A stretch of 16,239 nucleotides of DNA from CAYOLL01 sp964404765 [NCBI: uncultured Gemmatimonadota bacterium] (GTDB lineage: Bacteria; 4572-55), in contig CAYOLL010000139.1 of assembly GCA_964404765.1 (NCBI GenBank), positions 1 to 16,239 on the forward strand. Reading direction: 5' to 3'. The translations under genes and the position numbers were made by a program. Of this stretch, positions 6,220 through 14,182 are shown in pieces. The notes under the pieces were generated by a model. That model was not told where the DNA came from. It was given only the letters and a program-made list of their open reading frames with translations, and searched no databases. Each line of letters starts with the position of its first letter. Positions within the stretch are counted from its first letter, which is position 1.

Positions 6220-6246
6220 AACCCGGTCTAACCACCGGGTTTTTTT
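6220..6246 (+). terminator. Intrinsic terminator (or attenuator) between OmpA-like and acyl-CoA dehydrogenase genes
   Basis: An 8-bp perfect stem, aacccggt (6220-6227) with accgggtt (6234-6241), has a 6-nt loop and a T-run to 6246. It is 102 nt after the OmpA-like stop and 41 nt before the next ATG. Its place downstream of a promoter-like sequence allows it to act as an attenuator for the dehydrogenase. Confidence 0.85.
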
Positions 6247-6287
6247 ATCTATAACGGAGAAGCCATACCCCTCAGCAAGGAGCTGCT

Positions 6288-7457
6288 ATGAAACCATTTC
6301 AACCCATTGACTTTTTGGATTTTGACAGCCTTTTGACGCCGCAGGAGTTGGAAATTCGGGCCAAAGCCGCCCGCTTTGCCGACGAGCATCTGATTCCCAT
6401 TGCCGGCGATTGCTTTGAAAAAGGCGTGTTTCCCTTGCATCTAACGCGCTTGCTGGGCGAGCAAGGCTATTTTGGCGCGACTTTAAAAGGGTATGGCTGC
6501 GCCGGCATGGGCGAAGTGGCATACGGCCTGATCATGCAGGAAATCGAGCGGGGCGATTCGGGTTTCCGCAGCCTGGCTTCCATTCAAAGCGCGCTGGTGA
6601 TGTATCCCATCTACACCTTTGGCACGGAAGCGCAGAAGCAGCGCTGGCTGCCCGGCCTGGCTAAGGGCGAACTGCTGGGCTGTTTTGGCCTGACCGAGCC
6701 GGATCACGGTTCTGATCCCGGCGGCATGGAAACATACGCGGTCAAGGACGGGAATTTTTACGTGCTAAACGGGGCCAAACGCTGGATTGGCAACGCTACG
6801 ATCTGCGACGTGGCCATGATTTGGGCCAAAAATGAGCAAGGCGTCGTCGAAGGCTTTGTGGTGGAAAAAGGTACGCCGGGCTATTCGGCCAGCGAAATTC
6901 CCGGCAAATGGTCGCTGCGAACCATCATCAGCGGGGAAATTCGGCTGCAAGATTGCAGGGTGCCTGCCGCCAATCGGCTGCCGCTGGCGCAAGGCTTAAA
7001 ATCGCCGCTGATGTGCTTGACCAAAGCGCGCTACGGCATTGCCTGGGGCGTGATTGGCGCGGCCATGGGCAGTTTTCATGAAACCGTGGAATATACAAAG
7101 AATCGGCAGCAGTTCGGCAAGCCCATTGCCTCGTTTCAATTGGTGCAGGAGAAGCTGGCGGAAATGCTGACCGAAATCACCAAAATGCAGTTTATGACCT
7201 TGCAACTGGGCCGCTTGATGGAACAGGGCAAAGCCAAACACTATCATGTGTCGATGGCCAAGCGCAACAACGTTCATTACGCGCTGGAGATTGCCCGCTG
7301 GGCGCGCGATCTGCTCGGCGGCAACGGCATCACGCTGGATTATGCCTGCGGGCGCCATTTGTGCAACCTGGAATCGGTTAAAACCTATGAGGGCACACAC
7401 AATATCCATACTTTGGTGTTAGGCGAACATATTACCGGCATTTCGGCGTACCGTTGA
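6288..7457 (+). CDS. Acyl-CoA dehydrogenase, glutaryl-CoA dehydrogenase-like
   Basis: The 389-residue flavoprotein aligns by eye along its whole length with glutaryl-CoA dehydrogenases, which oxidise and decarboxylate glutaryl-CoA to crotonyl-CoA in lysine, tryptophan and aromatic-acid breakdown using FAD. Diagnostic stretches are GYGCAGMGEVAYGL (68-81), DSGFRSLASIQSALVM (90-105; Arg94 matches the residue that holds the glutaryl carboxylate), GELLGCFGLTEPDHGSDP (127-144, FAD loop), RQQFGKPI (273-280), GGNGIT (344-349) and TYEGTHNIH (366-374) with Glu368 as the catalytic base. The ribosome site aaggag at 6277-6282 sets the start. It stands alone, without an electron-transfer flavoprotein or glutaconyl/CoA-transferase gene nearby. 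A closely related acyl-CoA dehydrogenase with another substrate cannot be excluded. Confidence 0.93.
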   Translation: MKPFQPIDFLDFDSLLTPQELEIRAKAARFADEHLIPIAGDCFEKGVFPLHLTRLLGEQGYFGATLKGYGCAGMGEVAYGLIMQEIERGDSGFRSLASIQSALVMYPIYTFGTEAQKQRWLPGLAKGELLGCFGLTEPDHGSDPGGMETYAVKDGNFYVLNGAKRWIGNATICDVAMIWAKNEQGVVEGFVVEKGTPGYSASEIPGKWSLRTIISGEIRLQDCRVPAANRLPLAQGLKSPLMCLTKARYGIAWGVIGAAMGSFHETVEYTKNRQQFGKPIASFQLVQEKLAEMLTEITKMQFMTLQLGRLMEQGKAKHYHVSMAKRNNVHYALEIARWARDLLGGNGITLDYACGRHLCNLESVKTYEGTHNIHTLVLGEHITGISAYR

Positions 7458-7598
7458 TTATCGCGCTCCATTTTCGTTAAATGCGCGCTATAACATTAAA
7501 AACATTTGTCTTCCGGCGTATTTGGCTTTAAATTGAAGGCGGATTATGTTATTCATGTTACTTATCTAAAATTCTTGACCCGGAAAGGAGTTCATCCC

Positions 7599-8708
7599 AT
7601 GAGGCCACCCGCATTTAACATTGGCGTCGAAGAAGAGTTTCAAATTATTGACCCGGAGACACGGGAGCTTAAATCTTACATCACGGAAATTCTTGAGGAA
7701 GGCCGAAAAATTCTGAAAGACGACATTAAACCGGAACTGCACCAATCGGTCATTGAAGTTGGAACTCCGGTTTGTAAGTCCATAGCCGAAGTGCGTACTG
7801 AGCTAAAGCGATTGCGCCGTGAAATTATTAACCTGGCCGGACGGCATGGGCTTAAGATCGCCTCGGCAGGAACCCATCCCATTTCATCCTGGAAAGATCA
7901 GAAAATTACGCCATTGGATCGTTATGTGGGCGTGCAAAATGACATGCAAATGCTGGCCAATCAACTTCTTATTTTCGGCACGCACGTGCACATCGAAATC
8001 CCGGATCGTGAACTAATGGTCGAGACAATGAACGTGACCCGGACGATTTTGCCGTATTTGTTATGCCTGAGCGCCAGCTCGCCTTTCTGGGAAGGACGCA
8101 ACACCGGCCTTAAGTCTTATCGCAGCATTATCTTCCGTGGATTTCCCCGCACCGGCATTCCGCGTATTTTTCGTTCCTGGGGTGAATTAGACGAAACCGT
8201 GCAATCGCTGATCATCACGGGCTGCATCCCGGATGGCACTAAAATCTGGTGGGATATCCGGCCCAATTGGAAGTATCCGACGCTGGAAATTCGTATTTGT
8301 GACGGTTGTACCCGTTTGGATGAAGTGGTTTGCATTGCCGCTATTTACCATGCCTTTGTCTTTAAATTTTGGAAAATGCAGCGTGACAACATGACTTACC
8401 GCGCTTTTCCCGGCCCGATCATTGACGAAAACAAATGGCGCGCAGTGCGCTATGGCCTTGACGGAGATCTGGCCGATTTCGGCAAGCTGGTGCAAATGCC
8501 GGCCCGGAAGCTGATCAAAGAGTTTATTCAACGCCATTTGGATGATGTGCTGGATGAGTTGGGCACACGGAAGGAAGTGGAGTACGCCTTCAAAATCCTG
8601 GAAGAGGGTACCAGCGCGGATCGGCAAGTTCGTGTCTTTGAAGAAACCGGCGATATGAAGGCAGTTGTGGATAATTTGGTGAAGGAAACGGCAGAAGGGG
8701 TTTTTTAA
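7599..8708 (+). CDS. YbdK-family carboxylate-amine ligase (GCS2-type glutamate-cysteine ligase)
   Basis: The 369-residue protein, typical YbdK length, has the GCS2-family signatures: GVEEEFQIID at 9-18, HQSVIEVGTPVC at 48-59, AGTHPISSW at 90-98, FGTHVHIEIPDRE at 126-138 and SASSPFWEGRNTGLKSYR at 158-175. Family members use ATP to join a carboxylate (glutamate) to an amine (cysteine) in a glutamine-synthetase-like fold; YbdK itself has only weak glutamate-cysteine ligase activity and its natural substrate is uncertain. The start at 7599 is chosen because aaaggag lies at 7584-7590 and the family begins close to the GVEEEF motif; the open frame back to 7506 is ignored. The 141-bp gap before it has only weak promoter-like matches. 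No glutathione synthetase gene is nearby. An intrinsic terminator follows. Confidence 0.92.
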   Translation: MRPPAFNIGVEEEFQIIDPETRELKSYITEILEEGRKILKDDIKPELHQSVIEVGTPVCKSIAEVRTELKRLRREIINLAGRHGLKIASAGTHPISSWKDQKITPLDRYVGVQNDMQMLANQLLIFGTHVHIEIPDRELMVETMNVTRTILPYLLCLSASSPFWEGRNTGLKSYRSIIFRGFPRTGIPRIFRSWGELDETVQSLIITGCIPDGTKIWWDIRPNWKYPTLEIRICDGCTRLDEVVCIAAIYHAFVFKFWKMQRDNMTYRAFPGPIIDENKWRAVRYGLDGDLADFGKLVQMPARKLIKEFIQRHLDDVLDELGTRKEVEYAFKILEEGTSADRQVRVFEETGDMKAVVDNLVKETAEGVF

Positions 8709-8720
8709 GCGGAAGTTTTA

Positions 8721-8760
8721 AAACTCGCCACCAAGGCACAAAAACACTAAGTTTCACAAA
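8721..8760. repeat. CAC-phased A-rich tract
   Basis: CAC occurs at 8729, 8737, 8745 and 8755 in an A-rich context (caccaaggcac and onward), a spacing of 8, 8 and 10. Similar tracts recur between genes in some FCB-type genomes (from memory, not checked). It may be non-functional. Confidence 0.3.
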
Positions 8761-8775
8761 GGTTGTTTAAAGTTT

Positions 8776-8812
8776 AAAGATTCCATCTCTCTGCGAGATG
8801 GAATCTTTTTTT
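8776..8812 (+). terminator. Strong intrinsic terminator after the carboxylate-amine ligase gene
   Basis: The 14-bp perfect stem aaagattccatctc (8776-8789) with gagatggaatcttt (8795-8808), a 5-nt loop and a T-run to 8812 closes the + strand unit. It lies between two convergent genes. On the - strand the stem is followed only by a short, interrupted T-rich stretch, so it may serve that direction less well. Confidence 0.92.
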
Positions 8813-8820
8813 GTCACATT

Positions 8821-9831
8821 TCATAGGCTTTTGTCGACCGACCGCATGAGGGTGATGCATTCGGCCAGAAGTTTCTCGCGCGATTCGGCTAAAGTCATGT
8901 CCATCTTAATACCGGCAGCGTGGAAGTGGCCGCCGCCGCCAAATTTTTCCGCCGGTTTGGTAACATTATAGTTGTCTTTGGAGCGCAGGCTGACTTTAAC
9001 GGAGTCCGGCTCTTCTTTGAAAAGGATGCCGACTCTGACGCCGCGCACCTTCATCGTGTAATTGACCAGACCCTCAATTTCAAAAGCATCCGCGCCGGTT
9101 TCGTCTTTCATCTGCTGCGTGGCGGTTAATACGGCTAACTTACCTTCTTCGTACAATTCCAGTGTGCCCAGAATAAGCGCCAGCAGGCGTACGGCAGCCA
9201 CAGAAGTCACTTCGTAAATTTCTTCGTAAATCTCATGAGGACGGACGCCGGTTGCCAACAATTCGGCCAAAATCTCATGAATGCTAGAAGTCATGCAGGA
9301 AAAACGAAACGAACCGGTGTCGGTCAGAATCGCGGCGTACAAGGAGCTGGCCAGGTCTAAATCCAACGAAAGACCCAACTCTTTAACCAGCAGAAAAATT
9401 AGCTCTCCGGCCGAACTGGCTTTGGTGTTGATCAAACGCACATCGCCAAAATCGGTTTCGGTTAAATGATGGTCAATACAGATGATTTTTTTGGGCGGAT
9501 TTTTTTGGGCGGCAGCGCCGACAGAACCGATGCGGTCGTAGCTATTGGTATCAACAACGATCAGCGCATCAACGCTGGAAATTAGACCGGCATGAATCGC
9601 CGCATCAAAAATCTGGATTTTGTTTTGGGCGTCCAAAAAGCGCAAATTGTCCGGCGTCGGGTCGCAGTTCAGCAGGGTCACGGATTTGCCCATTTTAGTC
9701 AGCAAGAAATACAGACCCATTTGGGAACCAATGGCATCGCCATCCGGGTGGATATGCGTTGAAATAATAAAAGACTGATTGTTATGGATAGCCGTTTTTA
9801 GCGGTTCCCAGGCATTTTTGTCGATGTTCAA
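8821..9831 (-). CDS. nrnA: NrnA-type DHH/DHHA1 oligoribonuclease / pAp phosphatase
   Basis: The 336-residue protein has the full DHH phosphoesterase motif set: THIHPDGDAIGS (His28, Asp30, Asp32), VVDTN (Asp94), IDHH (Asp120-His122), LTDTGSF (Asp171), and the DHHA1 substrate-binding part with SLRSK (281-285) and GGGGHFHAAG (298-307). NrnA enzymes hydrolyse 2-5-nt RNAs and linear dinucleotides and often also convert 3'-phosphoadenosine 5'-phosphate to AMP, with Mn2+. The start is TTG at 9829-9831, preceded by aaggtg; an in-frame TAA upstream leaves no ATG option. It follows the HD-GYP gene by 36 nt on the same strand, so co-transcription is likely, and its activity on pGpG would finish c-di-GMP breakdown (inference). 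Confidence 0.93.
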   Translation of the reverse strand: MNIDKNAWEPLKTAIHNNQSFIISTHIHPDGDAIGSQMGLYFLLTKMGKSVTLLNCDPTPDNLRFLDAQNKIQIFDAAIHAGLISSVDALIVVDTNSYDRIGSVGAAAQKNPPKKIICIDHHLTETDFGDVRLINTKASSAGELIFLLVKELGLSLDLDLASSLYAAILTDTGSFRFSCMTSSIHEILAELLATGVRPHEIYEEIYEVTSVAAVRLLALILGTLELYEEGKLAVLTATQQMKDETGADAFEIEGLVNYTMKVRGVRVGILFKEEPDSVKVSLRSKDNYNVTKPAEKFGGGGHFHAAGIKMDMTLAESREKLLAECITLMRSVDKSL

Positions 9832-9867
9832 GAGCGCACCTTTTTAGTTTTTGAGCTGTTACCCATG

Positions 9868-11835
9868 TCACTTAAAGTCCCGTGTTTTTTCGTAAACTTT
9901 TCCATCAATAAATAGCTTTAACAGGTCGGCATCTAACTTGCCCTCATTGACTTCATAGTTCAGGATTTGCAACGCTCTATCAGCCGGGACGGCCGGTTTA
10001 TAGGGCCGATCACTGGCGGAGAGGGCGTCGTAAATATCCGAAATGGTCATCATTCGCGTTTGCAGCGGTATATCACGCGCCATAAGATTGTTGGGATAGC
10101 CGGAGCCGTCCAATTTTTCGTGGTGGCCATAGGCGATTCTCGGCACATCACGAATTTCCCCTGTCCAGGGAATTTTTGATAAAAACTTAAATGTATGGGT
10201 CACATGGGAGCTGATTTCCGAGCGCTCTTCCTCGTCCAGCGTGCCGCGCCGAATGGACAAGAACCGCACTTCATTGGAGTCCAGTAAAGTTTGTGGTCGT
10301 CCGTAAATATCTTCGTATGTTTCATGGGCAATCTCCAGCAGACGTTCAAAACTGCCGTCATCCAGAACGGTTGGCTCGTTGGCGCCACTGACAAACTTAA
10401 GATAATCATCCAATTTAGCGATTTCCCGCTCTAAATCCAGATCAAATTTGCTCAGATGGGATAAAAAGGCTTCACGTCCGGCAGTTAGTAGAAATTGAAG
10501 CTTGCGTTTTTCATGCTGCCATTGCACGGTACGCCGCGCAAAATCAAAGCGATTCCGAATCAAAACCATGTCGTGCTCATACAGTTTTTTGGCTTTGACT
10601 AACACTTTCTCGCGTACGCCGACTTTACCAAAATCATGCAAGAGCGAGGCATAGCGAATTTCTTTGACTTGATCCCGGGTGAACTTGACATCCCGAAATC
10701 GCCCATCGTCACAGCGATCAACAATTTCAGCCAGGCCGACTGTCAAAATCGCCACACGCTGCGAATGGCCGGACGTCGCGGGATCGCGCGATTCCACCGC
10801 CGAAACGGAGGCCTCTACAAATCCTTCAAACAAACTTTGGATACTCTTGTAGAGCCGATTATTTTCGATGGAAACCGCAGCCTGGCTGGCCAGCGAACTA
10901 ACTAAGCGCTCGTCGTTGTCGTCAAAGGAAATGACAACGTCTTCGACGATGGAAATAGGGACAAGCTCCATGCCGCGCACCGGCTTCTTGTTGATGAGCT
11001 GAATTACACCAATGACGCGGCCGGTGTGGTCTTCCATCGGCACGGCCAACATAGATTTGGTGCGATAACCATGCTGCTCGTCAAAGCTGCGATTTTGTCG
11101 GAACTTGGATTCGGGCGGAAGATGATAAGAGTCTTTTAAGTTGACCGCTTTTTTAGTCAAAGCAACATAACCGGCAATACTTTTTTCGGTCATGGGCATG
11201 GTAAACTCGATGTAGTTATTGCTTTTCAGGGTCTCGTTTTGCGACAGTTTGAAGAGCAACGTGTCGTTATTCTGCACCAGATATAGAGTTGCCGAATCCG
11301 CAGTCGTAATTTCGCGACTTTTTTGCAGGATCATGTTTAGCAGCGTTACATGGTCGCGCTCGGCTGAAAGCTGATTGCCGATATGAATCAGTTCACCAAT
11401 TTCTTTATGTCGCCGGGTCAATTGGCGGTTGATCTGCAACATCTCCAATTGCATCCGGATATGATTCAAAGCATTCCTGACCGTTTTAAACATCTGCCGT
11501 GAAGAAAACGGCTGTACCAGATAATCATAAACCCATTCCTCGTCGGCCAGACTGGATTGCTCCATCCGATCCGAGGCGGCTACAAGAAGAATACCAATAT
11601 CGGAGCGAACCCGCTTTTTCAGCGATTGGCCAAAATCCATGCCGCTGTTGGCTAAAAATTCCGGGTCAATCAGAAAGAGTTTGGGCAAGTCATCTTCCGG
11701 CAGGTCGCCGACGCGCAACTCCGCCGCCAACAGGATCGCTTGCAGATTTTCGCGCTCAAAAATTGGCACGTACTTGGCTAATCCGGTATTTTTTGTATAG
11801 TAGAGATGCGCGATTTTTTCGGAGGAATCTTTCAT
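9868..11835 (-). CDS. Degenerate receiver-GAF-HD-GYP domain protein (putative c-di-GMP phosphodiesterase)
   Basis: Numbering is from ATG 11835 (655 residues). Residues about 5-125 form a receiver-like domain that keeps an Asp at 57 (LFLIDPEF) but lacks the acidic pair after strand 1 (HLYYTKN) and has Gln in place of the conserved Lys (YLVQPF), so it is probably not phosphorylated normally. A helical linker leads to a GAF domain at about 150-325 (TADSATLYLV, MLAVPM..HTG.VIGVIQLINKK). The HD-GYP domain covers about 335-640: SGHSQRVA, LLHDFGKVGV (His400, Asp401), YGHHEKLDGSGYP (His571, His572, Asp576) and ISDIYDALSASDRPYK. About 100 extra residues separate HD from HHE compared with minimal HD-GYP proteins. 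The enzyme should cut c-di-GMP to pGpG or GMP in the cytoplasm. ATG 11835 gives an ATGA overlap with the upstream gene; ATG 11844 is an alternative. Confidence 0.9.
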   Translation of the reverse strand: MKDSSEKIAHLYYTKNTGLAKYVPIFERENLQAILLAAELRVGDLPEDDLPKLFLIDPEFLANSGMDFGQSLKKRVRSDIGILLVAASDRMEQSSLADEEWVYDYLVQPFSSRQMFKTVRNALNHIRMQLEMLQINRQLTRRHKEIGELIHIGNQLSAERDHVTLLNMILQKSREITTADSATLYLVQNNDTLLFKLSQNETLKSNNYIEFTMPMTEKSIAGYVALTKKAVNLKDSYHLPPESKFRQNRSFDEQHGYRTKSMLAVPMEDHTGRVIGVIQLINKKPVRGMELVPISIVEDVVISFDDNDERLVSSLASQAAVSIENNRLYKSIQSLFEGFVEASVSAVESRDPATSGHSQRVAILTVGLAEIVDRCDDGRFRDVKFTRDQVKEIRYASLLHDFGKVGVREKVLVKAKKLYEHDMVLIRNRFDFARRTVQWQHEKRKLQFLLTAGREAFLSHLSKFDLDLEREIAKLDDYLKFVSGANEPTVLDDGSFERLLEIAHETYEDIYGRPQTLLDSNEVRFLSIRRGTLDEEERSEISSHVTHTFKFLSKIPWTGEIRDVPRIAYGHHEKLDGSGYPNNLMARDIPLQTRMMTISDIYDALSASDRPYKPAVPADRALQILNYEVNEGKLDADLLKLFIDGKVYEKTRDFK

Positions 11836-12482
11836 ACCAACCATTGCCGTAAAGTTTTCAGGCTGTGTTCATCATCAAAAATGGCCGCTATCGGCAGTTC
11901 AAAACCGGGAATTGTCTCGGATTTCAACAGGCCGCTGTCGCTCTTGATTTGTAAACGATATATCTCGCCGTCTAACAAATATTGTTCGACAGTTCGTGCG
12001 GTCGAATTGATGATCCAATATTCTTGTATGCCGTGGGCGGCATAATCTTCAAATTTAACGCCGCGATCATTTTTTTCGGTGGACGGCGACAGGATTTCGA
12101 CAATCAAATCCGGCGCGGGAAACAGCATCTGCCCCGGCGTGAATTGCGCCGCTTTAGCCGAGCCAAAAAAGCAAATATCCGGTTCATAGTCATTGCGCGT
12201 CAGCGAAATCATCTGCTTTTCCACGCCGACAAAACCCAGGCCGAATCTTTTAACATACACGGTCATCATCGACGATATATTTGACGATGCTCGCAAATGC
12301 TCGACACGCACCGGCGAATGCAGAACGACCTCGCCGTTGATGAATTCGGCCTTATCGCTTTCGGCAATGTCATGATAAAATTGAAGTCGTCGGGCGCGCT
12401 CGGCTTCCAAAACACGCTGCGCCCGCTCGACATACAGCTTTAATTGCGGCGTCGCCACAAATTCTTCATACGTAATTGCCAT
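11832..12482 (-). CDS. Uma2-family (DUF820) PD-(D/E)XK nuclease-fold protein
   Basis: The 216-residue protein shows the Uma2/DUF820 layout: EFINGEVVLHSP at 46-57, YEPDICFF at 99-106 with the likely catalytic Asp102, PAPDLIVEILSPST at 122-135 with Glu129, then DRGVKFEDYAAHGIQEYWIIN at 139-159 with Lys143. Family members have a restriction-endonuclease-like fold; substrate and biological role remain unknown, and they are very numerous in cyanobacteria and some FCB genomes. The N-terminal ~35 residues form a charged helix. The start ATG at 12482 has gagga upstream at proper spacing. The stop overlaps the HD-GYP start by 4 nt (ATGA), implying translational coupling. The active site looks complete. 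Confidence 0.9.
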   Translation of the reverse strand: MAITYEEFVATPQLKLYVERAQRVLEAERARRLQFYHDIAESDKAEFINGEVVLHSPVRVEHLRASSNISSMMTVYVKRFGLGFVGVEKQMISLTRNDYEPDICFFGSAKAAQFTPGQMLFPAPDLIVEILSPSTEKNDRGVKFEDYAAHGIQEYWIINSTARTVEQYLLDGEIYRLQIKSDSGLLKSETIPGFELPIAAIFDDEHSLKTLRQWLV

Positions 12483-12500
12483 GACAAATTCCTCTGAAAT

Positions 12501-12533
12501 AAACCTGACAGGTTTTCAAAACCTGTCAGGTTT
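12501..12533. repeat. Perfect 16-bp inverted repeat in pepA-Uma2 gap
   Basis: Positions 12501-12516 (aaacctgacaggtttt) and 12518-12533 are perfect reverse complements separated by one base. It lies in the 107-bp gap between the two - strand genes, 19 nt upstream of the Uma2 start. Near-identical CCTGACAGGTTTT palindromes are familiar as dispersed intergenic repeats in several phyla (from memory). On the - strand the stem is followed by the Shine-Dalgarno, with no U-run, so termination is unlikely. Confidence 0.8.
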
Positions 12534-12589
12534 GGTCGCGCTTCTGATTATCATTTGACGCATTCACCCAAAGCAAGTGTTGAATAAAA

Positions 12590-14086
12590 TTATGCAGTGG
12601 GCAATTTTTCTGCGTTCAAGGCAATTTCCACAAAAGTGCGCAGGCCAAAGCCGTTGGCGCCATCGCATTGATAATACTTCCATTTGTTCATCTGAAAAGC
12701 AACGCCGGCAATATCTAAATGCGCCCATTGGACGCCTTCCGGTAAAAACTCCTGCAGAAACAACGCGGCATTGACCGGATTGCCGGGCCGTCCGGCGGAA
12801 TTGTTGATGTCGGCGGCATAGATGTTCAGCCGCTCGCGATATTCAGGCGGCAGCGGCATTCGCCAGAACTTTTCGCCTACAGCCTGGCCGCAGGCAATGA
12901 CGTGCTGGGTTAATGCGTCCGTGCCCCAAATCCCGCCAATGCCTTTGCCGAGGGCGATCATTACCCCGCCGGTAAGCGTAGCAATATCAATAATATGCGT
13001 GGCTTCCATTTCTCCGGCTTTGGCAAAGCCGTCGGTCAGCACGATGCGGCCTTCAGCGTCCGTATTATCCACGTGAATATGCTTGCCATTTTTGGCTTTG
13101 ATAATTGTGCCCGGATTAATGGCGTTGCCGTCGGTGCAGTTTTCGGCGGCGGCGATAATGCCGGTAAAACGGATCGACGGCTGCATTTGGGCAATGGCTT
13201 GCATGGCGTACAGCACAGCGGCTGCGCCGCCCATGTCGCTTTTCATGTGCCACATTTCGGCGGCGGCTTTAATCATAATGCCGCCGGTGTCAAAGGTGAC
13301 GCCTTTGCCGACTAAGGCAACATGGGTGTTGCTGCCGGCTTTTTTCGGCTTGTACTCAAGGGTGATGAGGCGCGGCGGATTGGGGCTGCCCTGACCGATG
13401 GCTATCAGGCAGTTGTAGCCTTGCTTCTTAAGTTGATCTTCCTTTAAGACCGAACATTTAAGGCCAAACTCTTTGGCTATTTCCTGGGCGAGATCCGCCA
13501 TAATGGCCGGTGTTAAAGCATGTGATGGTTCGTTGGTGATGTCACGGGCCAGATTAACACAATCGGCAGTCATGCCGGCGTGGCTTAAAGCCGTTTCGAT
13601 GTGCTTTTTCCGACTTTTATCGACGACGATTTCGACCGCGACATCGTTTTTGCTTTTCTCATTTTTATAGCGGTCAAACGAATAGTCGCCAATGGTCAAG
13701 CCTTCTACCACCGGGCCGATAAACTCTGCGCCGTCTGCGCCATTGAGCAGCACAGCGACCGACTTGCAGCCATAATCCTTAATATAGGCCGATACGCCCG
13801 AAGCCGCTATCCGCACGGCGTCGGAATTATCATAATATTTGACCAAAGCTGTCGAAGTTACCAGCAAGAACTTGGTGTCTGCGTCATCGCCCAGCGCTGT
13901 AAAAAACGGACGCTTATAGGTTTTGTCGGCAAACCTGGCCGCGGCATCGTTTATCCAATACGCGATTTTGGCATTATCGCTGACACCAATTTTTTTATCG
14001 CCGGCCAAGATGACTACCAGCAAATCCGCTTTCAGTTTCGAAACAGGCTTCAGTGAAGCCGTGAAGTTTTTTGATGTCAACCCCAT
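12590..14086 (-). CDS. pepA: Leucyl aminopeptidase (M17 family)
   Basis: The 498-residue protein is a complete M17 cytosolic aminopeptidase, removing N-terminal residues, preferably Leu, from peptides with two metal ions, usually as a hexamer. The catalytic C-terminal half has VGKGVTFDTGGIMIK (Lys261, Asp266, Lys273), MKSDMGGAAAV (Asp284) and the family hallmark NTDAEGR (Asp343, Glu345, Arg347); the spacing equals that of E. coli PepA with an offset of 9. The variable N-terminal domain covers about 1-170. The start at 14086 is preceded by aggaaagga on the - strand. A promoter with a perfect TTGACA is about 100-125 nt upstream. It is probably the first gene of the - strand unit, although the 107-bp gap with a palindrome could separate it from the Uma2 gene. 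Confidence 0.95.
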   Translation of the reverse strand: MGLTSKNFTASLKPVSKLKADLLVVILAGDKKIGVSDNAKIAYWINDAAARFADKTYKRPFFTALGDDADTKFLLVTSTALVKYYDNSDAVRIAASGVSAYIKDYGCKSVAVLLNGADGAEFIGPVVEGLTIGDYSFDRYKNEKSKNDVAVEIVVDKSRKKHIETALSHAGMTADCVNLARDITNEPSHALTPAIMADLAQEIAKEFGLKCSVLKEDQLKKQGYNCLIAIGQGSPNPPRLITLEYKPKKAGSNTHVALVGKGVTFDTGGIMIKAAAEMWHMKSDMGGAAAVLYAMQAIAQMQPSIRFTGIIAAAENCTDGNAINPGTIIKAKNGKHIHVDNTDAEGRIVLTDGFAKAGEMEATHIIDIATLTGGVMIALGKGIGGIWGTDALTQHVIACGQAVGEKFWRMPLPPEYRERLNIYAADINNSAGRPGNPVNAALFLQEFLPEGVQWAHLDIAGVAFQMNKWKYYQCDGANGFGLRTFVEIALNAEKLPTA

Positions 14087-14182
14087 TGCAAAATCCTTTC
14101 CTGAGATTTTAAAGATTTAAAATTACGGACAGATATGTGCTTTTTGAAAAGTGCCTAATGTCTTACTGAAATTCAACGCTAC

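Noticed and set aside
7506-7598. 31-codon upstream extension of the carboxylate-amine ligase
   Set aside because: The family starts just before GVEEEF, and aaaggag lies before ATG 7599.
8187-8627. 146-codon - strand frame opposite the carboxylate-amine ligase gene
   Set aside because: It is a shadow of a conserved enzyme gene, with no ribosome site and no recognisable motif.
11982-12284. 100-codon + strand frame opposite the Uma2 gene, considered as an antitoxin or partner
   Set aside because: Its composition mirrors the opposite coding strand, and there is no ribosome site or domain.
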